Assembly (NCBI GenBank): GCA_002712565.1
Contig: PAUA01000019.1
Location: 9,848-15,616, forward strand
From: Gemmatimonadota bacterium
GTDB lineage: Bacteria; Gemmatimonadota; Gemmatimonadetes; Longimicrobiales; UBA6960
Length of the DNA stretch: 5,769 nucleotides
Direction: 5' to 3'
The notes beneath the pieces are model-generated. The model saw only the letters and a program-made list of their open reading frames with translations, was not told the DNA's origin and ran no database searches. Position numbers and translations under genes: made by a program. This document shows positions 1 to 5,647 of this stretch, piece after piece (positions within the stretch are counted from its first letter, which is position 1; each line of letters begins with the position of its first letter).

Positions 1-43
1 ACTCCAGTGTCATGCATCTCCCTACGTTAGGCTCCAACCCTGC

Positions 44-89
44 CTTCCAACAAAAAATCACTATGATGCAAAAGCTTCCTAACAAAAAA
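44..89. repeat. Pair of short A-tract direct repeats
   Basis: CTTCCAACAAAAAA at 44-57 and CTTCCTAACAAAAAA at 75-89 are the same 14-nt unit with a one-base insertion, 31-32 nt apart. On the minus strand they read as two T6 tracts each followed by GTT(A)GGAAG. The right copy is the tail of the terminator ending at 84. The left copy looks like a duplicated tail. With so short a unit, chance cannot be excluded. Confidence 0.4.
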
Positions 90-116
90 CGGCCCCCCCC
101 ACATTGGAGAAGGCCG
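84..116 (-). terminator. Strong rho-independent terminator for a leftward transcript
   Basis: On the minus strand, CGGCCTTCTCC (116-106) pairs with GGGGGGGGCCG (100-90) around the 5-nt loop AATGT. This gives an 11-bp stem with three G-U wobbles, followed directly by six T's (89-84). The C8 run on the plus strand is the complement of the G-rich arm. The plus strand has no T-tract after the stem, so the signal is directional. A second T6 (complement of 52-57) follows 32 nt further on, in a near-duplicate tail and after a weak 4-bp stem, and might act as a back-up. No recognised gene lies immediately upstream on the minus strand, so the transcript it ends is unknown. Confidence 0.72.
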
Positions 117-623
117 CTCGAGGAACCGAAATCACTTGCTCAGCTCACTCGCAGGCGCCTCCAGTGCGTAGCCCTGCTTTGGCCTCGCTCTCGAGATTCG
201 GGGCAAGTGCTCGCACACGCGAGTTCGGTGAACGGCGAACGCTCATCGGATCCTTACCTGAGGCGACCCATTTGCGAGGACCTACCAGGCGTATTCACTT
301 GCTCTCCATAGGGGCGCAGGGCCCTGACAATCTGTCTGAACTTGCCAATCCCGCCGGACCGTTCGGTCCAGTGAAACATAGACAAGTTGCGCGAGGTAAC
401 CGACGAGAATAGGCATTTAGTGCCAAGACTGCAAGTCGTTCGCAGCTTCGCACCGCGTCTTCCAGGCTTCCATCGGCCTAAGAAACCGCGACGCGCCCTA
501 TCGTGGGAGAATCCTTGCCCAGCCGTCCCCTCGCCCATACAATTGCTGCCATTCCTCGCGGTTCTAAGGCCAATTTCCGTTATCCGTCCTTAACAGCGAT
601 ACTTTCCGAGATCCAGTCGCTGC

Positions 624-627
624 GGAG
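624..627 (+). promoter_or_regulatory. Shine-Dalgarno deciding the GTG start of the binding protein
   Basis: GGAG lies 9 nt before the GTG at 637. No such element precedes the in-frame ATG at 655, so the GTG start is preferred. Confidence 0.6.
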
Positions 628-636
628 TTTATCGCC

Positions 637-1647
637 GTGCCCAATCCCGATTTGATGTGCCGATGGGGCGCGACGCCATTCGTCCGGGCAGTCCTCTTTC
701 TTGCCCTCCTGACTTCACCCGGATGCGCCCCCTCAGACCGTCCGGAGATCCTCGCCTTGGCAACGGCCGGCACTGGAGGCGTCTACTACGTGCTAGGGGG
801 ATCGATCGCGGAGTTCTGGAGCCGCGAGTTGCCCGAGCAAGACTTCGTGGCCGAGGTCACGGGCGGCTCGGTCGAGAACCTCAGCCTACTGCTGGCCGGC
901 GATGTCCAGGTGGCCTTCTCCATGGGTACGAACGCCCACGAAGTGTTCAACGCCACCGGATCTTTCGCAGGCCGGGAGCCGGCCCAGGTGCTCGCTCTCG
1001 CGGCGCTCTATCCGAACGTACTTCACCTGGTCACGCTGGAAGGAACCGGAGTGGAGAGCCTCAGTGACCTCGTGGGCCGACGGGTCTCCGTAGGAGCCCC
1101 GGGGAGTGGGACCGAAGTGGGCGCCCGAACCCTCCTGGAAGGAAACGGGATCGGCTACGACGACTTCCAGCCCCAACGTCTCAACTTCAATGAGACGGCT
1201 TCCGCGCTCAGAGACGGAAACATTGACGCCGGATTCTTGAGTGCCGGCCCGCCCACAAGTGCCATCATGGACCTGGCTACGGCGCGACCCATACGACTGG
1301 TGCCCATAGGGGTGGCCGAAGTAGACAACACTTCGGCACTCGACCCGACCGTGAGTCGCGATTTCTTCCCTCCAGGGACATACCCCGGCCAAGAGCTTGA
1401 GGTGGAGACGCTGAGTACGCCCAATCTCCTCGTGGTGCGCGCCGACATGTCGGACGACTTGGTCTACGACCTGACAAAGGCACTTTTCGAGGTGCAGGCG
1501 GAGTTGGTCGGCGTGCATCCTGCCGCACGCCACACCTCAGGCGACTACACTCTGGAAATCTCTCCTATTCCACTCCACCCGGGTTCCGTCCGCTATTTCG
1601 TGGAAGCGGGATACGAGGTACCTGACCGTCTGATCTCTTCCCGGTGA
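637..1647 (+). CDS. TAXI-family TRAP transporter solute-binding protein, predicted lipoprotein
   Basis: Extracytoplasmic receptor of a TRAP transporter: it binds the substrate outside the inner membrane and hands it to the permease encoded next. The 336 residues fit the TAXI (TRAP-associated extracytoplasmic immunogenic) family. Family-type motifs are TAGTGGVYYVLGG (residues 43-55), GGSVENL (76-82) and GAPGSGTE (153-160), with DAGF and the C-terminal lobe following. The N-terminus has a basic/hydrophobic signal segment (about 9-29) ending in SPGC, with Cys30 as the likely lipidated residue; the lipobox is imperfect because Leu is missing at -3. I chose the GTG at 637 because GGAG (624-627) lies 9 nt upstream; the in-frame ATG at 655 has no Shine-Dalgarno and would shorten the signal. 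The stop lies 35 nt before the permease start, so the two are surely one operon. Characterised TAXI proteins bind ligands such as glutamate or 2-oxoglutarate; the ligand here is unknown. Confidence 0.93.
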   Translation: MPNPDLMCRWGATPFVRAVLFLALLTSPGCAPSDRPEILALATAGTGGVYYVLGGSIAEFWSRELPEQDFVAEVTGGSVENLSLLLAGDVQVAFSMGTNAHEVFNATGSFAGREPAQVLALAALYPNVLHLVTLEGTGVESLSDLVGRRVSVGAPGSGTEVGARTLLEGNGIGYDDFQPQRLNFNETASALRDGNIDAGFLSAGPPTSAIMDLATARPIRLVPIGVAEVDNTSALDPTVSRDFFPPGTYPGQELEVETLSTPNLLVVRADMSDDLVYDLTKALFEVQAELVGVHPAARHTSGDYTLEISPIPLHPGSVRYFVEAGYEVPDRLISSR

Positions 1648-1657
1648 GGCGTCCCGA

Positions 1658-1675
1658 TATCCACGTCCGTGGATA
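1658..1675. promoter_or_regulatory. Perfect dyad between the TRAP genes, abutting the permease ribosome-binding site
   Basis: TATCCACG and CGTGGATA form a perfect 8-bp inverted repeat with a 2-nt TC spacer. As RNA it would fold as a 7-bp stem with the loop GUCC. It begins 11 nt after the binding-protein stop and ends at A1675, the first base of AGAGG (1675-1679), the only Shine-Dalgarno-like element before the GTG at 1683 (spacing only 3 nt). No T-tract follows, so it is not a classic terminator. A hairpin here could protect the upstream message end or dampen permease translation. That role is inference; the dyad itself is exact. Confidence 0.6.
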
Positions 1676-1682
1676 GAGGCCT

Positions 1683-3686
1683 GTGACTTCGGCTGGCGGG
1701 GCCTCGATCGGGAGGAGGAACCTGGGGCTCCCTGGCTTTTCCGCAGGGACCTTCGTCGTTCTGGCGATCGCCCTCTCACTTTTCCAACTCTACATATCCG
1801 GCATCCGCCCACTCGGACTCTTCTACGAGAGGGCATTCCATCTCGCGCTCATTCAGGTTTTGGCCTTTCTCCTCTTTCCATCGAAGGGTCGCTCCCTCCC
1901 AACCCGAAGTCGCATGGCATGGGCGCTGGATGTCGCTCTCATTGCCGGCTCCATTTTCGCAGCCCTCTATCTGACGCTCAACCTGGACGCCATCGTGAAC
2001 CGGGCGGGGGCCTGGAACGCCACCGACGTTTTTGCGGGGGTAGTGGCAATCGTCACGCTTCTCGAAGCGAGCCGTAGGACGGTGGGATGGCCCATTTCGT
2101 TCATCGCCGCCTGTTTCATCGGCTACGCGTATGCGGGTCCCGCACTCCCCGGCGTGCTTCGGCATGGAGGCTACAGCACCGGACGGATGGTGGGACAACT
2201 TTATCTTGGCCAGGAAGGGATATACGGGATCCCGCTTGGTGTGGCCGCCTCCTTCGTCTTCATCTTCATCTTGTTCGGAGCCCTGCTCGAGGTCACGGGT
2301 GCCGGCCAGTTCTTCATCGACCTGGCTTATGCGATCACCGGAAGACAGAGGGGAGGACCAGCGAAAGCAGCGGTTTTGGCTTCTGCCGCGATGGGATCCG
2401 TATCGGGCAGTGCCATCGCCAACGTCGTAACCAGCGGGGCGTTCACGATTCCCCTCATGAAAAAGGTCGGCTACAGTCCCGAAGAGGCCGGGGGCATCGA
2501 GGCGGCGGCAAGTACAGGGGGCCAAATCCTTCCCCCGATCATGGGGGCCGGAGCGTTCTTGATCGCCGAATATACCGGTCTGCCCTATCTGGAGGTCGTC
2601 AAGGCGGGCCTCATTCCCGCGATTCTCTACATGGGTACCGTGTACGTCTTCGTGCACCTGGTGGCGGTCAAGAGGGACCTCAAGGGTATTCCATCCTCCG
2701 AGCTTCCTCGGTTCCGGACCACATTGGCCAGGGGTTGGCACTTCCTCGTGGCCCTGGTGGTCCTGATGTCCGCACTGCTCATGGATTTTTCAGTGGCCCG
2801 GGTCGGATTCCTTTCGTGCCTGGCGGTCGCGGCACTGGCGGCCTTGCGAGCCGCGTGGGACCGCAGCGGCCGGCATCAAGTGGGCTCGAAGCCGGCCGAA
2901 GCGCTTCACCCGCCTCTTACGGGCTGGGTCGGCGGCGGGATCGTCCGCATCGTGGATGGCTTCGTCATAGCAGGCCGAAATGCGCTTCCAGTAAGTCTGG
3001 CTTGCGCGGTGGCGGGAATCATCGTGGGCATCGTCGGCCTCACGGGTCTGGGCCTCAAGTTTTCATCTCTCATGCTTTCCCTTTCCCAGGGGAATCTCTT
3101 TCTTGCCCTGATACTTCTGCTTCTGGCGAGTCTCGTACTCGGAATGGGACTTCCAGTAACCGCCAGCTACGTCGTCCTCATCGTTCTCGCCGGCCCTGTG
3201 CTGATCAACGATTTCGGGCTTCCAGTCCTGATCGCTCACCTGCTCGTGTTCTGGTATTCCCAGGACTCCAACGTCACCCCGCCGGTGTGCCTCGCCGCTT
3301 ACGCCGCCGCAGGCGTGGCAGGGTCCGACCCGATGCGAACCGGGCTCCAGGCGTGGAAGTACGCCAAGGGCCTCTATCTCATTCCCCTCCTCATGGTGGT
3401 GCATCCCGAGCTTGCGCTAGGCGGCGCGTGGCCCGTGGTGGTGGGGAAAGCCATGATGGCCATGGTGGCCTTGGCCGCGTTCGCCGCTGCGCTGGAGGGG
3501 CAGTCGCTGAGGCGTCTGAGCACCGGCGGTCGAATCTTGCTTCTGGCAGGCGCCGCCACCGCCTTTTCACCGTACTTCCTGGTGGGGGGCTTGGGAGCCC
3601 TTCTTGTCGTCGCCTACACCTTGAGGGACATCATCCTCACGGGTATCCGAAAGCGGGCACCCGACTCGTCCGAGTCGAAGGACTAA
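1683..3686 (+). CDS. TRAP transporter fused permease (small DctQ-like plus large DctM-like parts in one chain)
   Basis: Inner-membrane permease of the TRAP importer, driving uptake with an ion gradient (Na+ or H+) rather than ATP. The 667 residues fit the TAXI-associated fused 4TM-12TM permease family. Hydrophobic segments at about 20-40, 50-66, 80-100 and 113-128 correspond to the small subunit. The large-subunit part carries SGSAIANVVTSGAFTIPLMK (241-260), EAAASTGGQILPPIMGAGAF (273-292), GMGLPVTASYV (487-497) and SQDSNVTPPVCLAAYAAAG (526-544). A polar loop at about 392-415 separates the two M-domain halves. The C-terminus (587-650) adds further membrane segments and ends in a charged tail. 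The GTG start was chosen because TM1 begins near residue 20 and the next Met is residue 78. Upstream AGAGG is unusually close (3 nt). GGAGGAGG at 1711-1718 precedes only a CTG and was not used. The stop TAA shares bases with the convergent gene's stop. Confidence 0.94.
   Translation: MTSAGGASIGRRNLGLPGFSAGTFVVLAIALSLFQLYISGIRPLGLFYERAFHLALIQVLAFLLFPSKGRSLPTRSRMAWALDVALIAGSIFAALYLTLNLDAIVNRAGAWNATDVFAGVVAIVTLLEASRRTVGWPISFIAACFIGYAYAGPALPGVLRHGGYSTGRMVGQLYLGQEGIYGIPLGVAASFVFIFILFGALLEVTGAGQFFIDLAYAITGRQRGGPAKAAVLASAAMGSVSGSAIANVVTSGAFTIPLMKKVGYSPEEAGGIEAAASTGGQILPPIMGAGAFLIAEYTGLPYLEVVKAGLIPAILYMGTVYVFVHLVAVKRDLKGIPSSELPRFRTTLARGWHFLVALVVLMSALLMDFSVARVGFLSCLAVAALAALRAAWDRSGRHQVGSKPAEALHPPLTGWVGGGIVRIVDGFVIAGRNALPVSLACAVAGIIVGIVGLTGLGLKFSSLMLSLSQGNLFLALILLLLASLVLGMGLPVTASYVVLIVLAGPVLINDFGLPVLIAHLLVFWYSQDSNVTPPVCLAAYAAAGVAGSDPMRTGLQAWKYAKGLYLIPLLMVVHPELALGGAWPVVVGKAMMAMVALAAFAAALEGQSLRRLSTGGRILLLAGAATAFSPYFLVGGLGALLVVAYTLRDIILTGIRKRAPDSSESKD
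3662..3677. promoter_or_regulatory. Perfect dyad at the convergent junction, inside the permease 3' end
   Basis: CGACTCG and CGAGTCG form a perfect 7-bp inverted repeat around TC. It ends 6 nt before the permease stop codon and starts (on the minus strand) 5 nt after the lipoprotein stop. It has the same CGTCCG centre as the dyad at 1658-1675. No T-tract follows on either strand. It may act as a 3'-end stabilising hairpin or a rho-dependent end structure on both transcripts, but as it lies in coding sequence it may be coincidental. Confidence 0.4.
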
Positions 3687-4096
3687 CCGCGTCGGCAGAA
3701 ACTGGCCAGGAACTGGTCGGTAATCTCCAGCACGATGATGTCGCCGGGGTCGGCCCAGATCTGCCCCGTCACGCAGTCCCTGCCCCCTAGCAGGCCGATT
3801 TGGAATGAAAGGAGCACGCTGGTTTCCAACCGCACCAGGTATTGGGCATTCGTGTGTCCGATCGTGGTCCCCAAGCGGAGCCGCTGACCGGGCCAAACCG
3901 CGTGGATCGTGGCGTCTTCGAAAGCACGGTTTTCGACCTGGACTTGGATCGCCACGTCTTCCCGAGCAGCAAAGGGAGTGCGGCGGGTTTGGGCGCACCC
4001 CAAGCTAAACCCGGCCAGCACCATGCAGAGAAGTCCTCGTGTGAGACCAGCTCGGGTCAAACGTCCTCGGGTCAGGGCATCGGTCGCGTCAGTCAT
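3683..4096 (-). CDS. Small predicted lipoprotein of unknown function
   Basis: The 137-residue product has a signal peptide whose hydrophobic core (about 22-33) ends in the lipobox SLGC, giving lipidated Cys34. The mature part (about 100 residues) looks like one small beta-rich domain: VAIQVQVENRAFEDATIHAV (48-67), RLGTTIGHT (74-82) and DPGDIIVLEI (116-125). This resembles small secreted proteins I associate with Gemmatimonadota, whose function is not known. Cys108 and Cys134 could form a disulfide (inference). The N-terminal region before the core is long (21 residues) and contains three copies of an LTR-containing pentapeptide. A TTG at 4058-4060 would give a more usual signal length, but its GAGGA is too close (3 nt). 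The ATG at 4094-4096 overlaps the glpK stop by 8 nt and lacks a good Shine-Dalgarno, pointing to translational coupling. It converges on the permease, sharing CTAA at the stops. Confidence 0.72.
   Translation of the reverse strand: MTDATDALTRGRLTRAGLTRGLLCMVLAGFSLGCAQTRRTPFAAREDVAIQVQVENRAFEDATIHAVWPGQRLRLGTTIGHTNAQYLVRLETSVLLSFQIGLLGGRDCVTGQIWADPGDIIVLEITDQFLASFCRRG
4031..4075 (-). repeat. 15-bp x 3 in-frame tandem repeat in the lipoprotein signal region
   Basis: Reading on the minus strand, CTGACCCGAGGACGT, TTGACCCGAGCTGGT and CTCACACGAGGACTT follow one another without gaps (first to second 11/15, first to third 12/15 identical). They encode LTRGR-LTRAG-LTRGL, residues 8-22, which lengthens the basic n-region of the signal peptide. 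Confidence 0.65.
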
Positions 4097-5585
4097 GAAC
4101 CGCCAGTCCCTTCACGGCCTGGACCGCCTGGGCCCAGCCCGCAAGAAGTGTCGCTCGCTCGTTGTCGGACATGCTCAATGTGAATCTAGTGGCCTCCTCC
4201 TGAGACGCGAGGAAATGCTCGGCGTCGGACCAGAGCCCCGTGGCGAGCCCGGCAAGGCCCGCCGCCCCCAGAGCAGTCGTCTCGACCAGAGCCGGTCGGC
4301 GCACCGGAACCCCCAGGAGCCCGGCCTGGAAGTCGAGAAACCAGTCGTTGTTGGCCGCTCCACCGTCCACGCGTAACTCCGTCGTCTTCGTCGAGGAATC
4401 TGCCTCCATGGCGCTAAGAACCTCATAGGTGCTGTACGCCATCGCCTCCAACGCAGCACGCACGAGGTGCTCCCGCGTCGAGCCTCGCGTAAGGCCGAAG
4501 ATCGCCCCACGGGCATCCGGTATCCAGTGCGGTGCGCCGAGCCCCACGAACGCCGGCACGAAGTAGACTCCCTCGTTCGACTCGAGTCCTGCAGCCATCG
4601 CCCCGGATTCGGAAGCTGATTCGATCAGGCCCAGTCCATCGCGGAGCCATTGCATCGCAGCTCCGGCGATGAACACCGATCCTTCCAGGGCGAACGCCAA
4701 CCCTCCTCTCGAGTCACACGCCGCTGTAGTGAGGAGGCCGTGATTCGACGGAACGATCCGGTCCCCAGTGTGCATGAGGAGAAAGGCACCCGTCCCGTAT
4801 GTACTCTTGGCCAACCCTGAAGACCAGCATCCTTGGCCGAACAAGGCGGCCTGTTGGTCTCCGGCAACCCCCGCCACCGGGACCTCGATGCCCAGTGCCT
4901 CACCACTCGTCATTCCGAAGTCACCGCTGCTCGCCCTCACCTCCGGCAGAAGCGCCTCCGGGATTTCCAGGGTGTCGAGCAGCCACGGGTCCCAGGCGGC
5001 GAGGGACAGGTTGTACAACATCGTGCGGGAGGCGTTGGTAGGATCGGTCGCGTGGACCGCCCCGGACGTCAGCCGCGCGATCAACCAGGTGTCGATCGTC
5101 CCGACCGCCAGCTCTCCTGATTCGGCCCGAGCGCGAAGGTCCGGCCGTTCACGAAGGAGCCACAGCAGTTTCGTTCCGGAAAAGTAGGGATCCAGCACGA
5201 GTCCGGTGCGCCGGCGAACCTCCGGCTCGTAGCCCGCCTCTTTGAGAGAAGCGCAAAGCCCGGCGGTGCGGCGATCCTGCCAAACGATGGCGCGATGGAC
5301 TGGTTCAAGCGTCTCACGATCCCAAAGAACGACGGTCTCGCGTTGATTCGTGATCCCGACGCCCCTGACATCTGCGTCCGTGGCCGAGGCGAGGGCCTCA
5401 CGGGCAACCGTCTGTGTCACGTTCCAGATTTCCAGCGCGTCGTGCTCAACCCACCCAGGCTGGGGGAAGTACTGTGTGAACTCCGAGTAAGCCCGGCCGA
5501 GGACCCGGCCGTCCTCAGAGAGCACCAAGCAGGTGGTGCCGGTCGTACCCTCGTCGATGGCGAGAATCGATGGCGTGCCGCTCAT
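4089..5585 (-). CDS. glpK: Glycerol kinase
   Basis: Cytoplasmic FGGY-family kinase converting glycerol and ATP to sn-glycerol 3-phosphate. The 498 residues match the usual length (about 500) and the motifs are complete: AIDEGTTGTT phosphate loop (9-18), ITNQRETVVLWDR (78-90; Arg82-Glu83 contact glycerol), VWQDRRT (101-107), DPYFSGTKL (132-140; Tyr134), TNASRTML (183-190), AGDQQAALFGQ (241-251; Asp243 catalytic base), STYGTGAF (261-268), VPAFVGLGAPHW (343-354) and the ATP-site VDGGAANND (406-414). Compared with E. coli GlpK, the GGKGGTR loop for fructose-1,6-bisphosphate inhibition and the C-terminal EIIA-Glc site are absent, and the His phosphorylated by HPr in Firmicutes is also missing, so neither known control should apply (inference from family knowledge). 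The start is MSGTPSILAIDEG at 5585; it lacks a good Shine-Dalgarno and is preceded by a tandem repeat/mini-ORF chain linking it to maf. The stop overlaps the lipoprotein start. Confidence 0.96.
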   Translation of the reverse strand: MSGTPSILAIDEGTTGTTCLVLSEDGRVLGRAYSEFTQYFPQPGWVEHDALEIWNVTQTVAREALASATDADVRGVGITNQRETVVLWDRETLEPVHRAIVWQDRRTAGLCASLKEAGYEPEVRRRTGLVLDPYFSGTKLLWLLRERPDLRARAESGELAVGTIDTWLIARLTSGAVHATDPTNASRTMLYNLSLAAWDPWLLDTLEIPEALLPEVRASSGDFGMTSGEALGIEVPVAGVAGDQQAALFGQGCWSSGLAKSTYGTGAFLLMHTGDRIVPSNHGLLTTAACDSRGGLAFALEGSVFIAGAAMQWLRDGLGLIESASESGAMAAGLESNEGVYFVPAFVGLGAPHWIPDARGAIFGLTRGSTREHLVRAALEAMAYSTYEVLSAMEADSSTKTTELRVDGGAANNDWFLDFQAGLLGVPVRRPALVETTALGAAGLAGLATGLWSDAEHFLASQEEATRFTLSMSDNERATLLAGWAQAVQAVKGLAVHD

Positions 5586-5627
5586 GTCCCGTGGCTCATT
5601 CCATGCGGCTCATGGCGTGCGACTCAT
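5572..5627 (-). repeat. 14-bp x 4 tandem repeat running into the glpK start codon
   Basis: On the minus strand four gapless units of exactly 14 bp all begin ATGAG: ATGAGTCGCACGCC (5627-5614), ATGAGCCGCATGGA (5613-5600), ATGAGCCACGGGAC (5599-5586) and ATGAGCGGCACGCC (5585-5572). Units 1 and 4 differ at two positions. The last unit is the first 14 nt of glpK. A more diverged possible fifth copy, ATGAACCGTACGAG, starts at 5647 and is offset by an extra 6 nt. Confidence 0.85.
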
Positions 5628-5647
5628 CTCGTGCTCGTACGGTTCAT
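5582..5647 (-). promoter_or_regulatory. Relay of four mini-ORFs with ATGA overlaps from maf to glpK
   Basis: Between the maf stop and the glpK start lie four tiny frames on the minus strand: MNRTSTR (5647-5624), MSRTP (5627-5610), MSRME (5613-5596) and MSHGT (5599-5582). The maf TGA (5646-5644) sits in ATGA with the first ATG. Each mini-ORF's TGA sits in ATGA with the next ATG, and the last TGA overlaps the glpK ATG (5585-5583). All five junctions are therefore stop/start overlaps. No clear Shine-Dalgarno lies at normal distance before glpK. The layout would let ribosomes finishing maf re-initiate stepwise into glpK. The arrangement is read directly; the function is inference. Confidence 0.55.

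Larger units (their letters stand above)
1..636. other. Intergenic region without a convincing protein gene
   Basis: Open frames here on both strands are short, give no recognisable domain, and have the arginine/proline-rich composition of GC-rich non-coding frames. Visible content, left to right: two A-tract direct repeats (44-57 and 75-89); a C8 run (93-100) that is one arm of a minus-strand terminator; palindromes at 189-196 (TCTCGAGA), 210-223 (CTCGC-ACAC-GCGAG), 317-326 (CAGGGCCCTG) and 356-369 (GGACCG-TT-CGGTCC). No tRNA, rRNA, tmRNA, SRP RNA or RNase P signature was recognised. A promoter for the TRAP operon presumably lies near the right end. The best match I found, GATACT at 598-603 with TTCCGT 17 bp upstream, is too weak to call. 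A minus-strand pair TTGCAG/TATTCT (429-434/406-411, 17-bp spacer) is equally weak. Confidence 0.6.

Noticed and set aside
356..369. GGACCG-TT-CGGTCC as a terminator
   Set aside because: No T-tract follows on either strand; kept only as part of the palindrome cluster.
12..593. Overlapping ORFs of 68-102 codons on both strands of the left region
   Set aside because: No recognisable motif or convincing ribosome-binding site; composition is rich in Arg, Pro and Ser, as in GC-rich non-coding frames, and the frames overlap each other.
886..1533. 215-codon minus-strand ORF opposite the binding protein
   Set aside because: Antisense shadow of the TAXI gene; no recognisable domain.
1711..1724. Excellent GGAGGAGG followed by CTG as an alternative permease start
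   Set aside because: CTG starts are rare, the spacing is only 3 nt, and the GTG at 1683 is in frame with its own, if close, AGAGG.
1776..2741. 321-codon minus-strand ORF opposite the permease
   Set aside because: Antisense shadow with no motif; the opposite strand encodes the conserved TRAP motifs.
2087..3790. 567-codon plus-strand ORF in another frame of the permease gene
   Set aside because: Very rich in Arg, Gly and Ser with no domain; it lies across the clearly recognisable permease and only reflects the GC-rich codon pattern.
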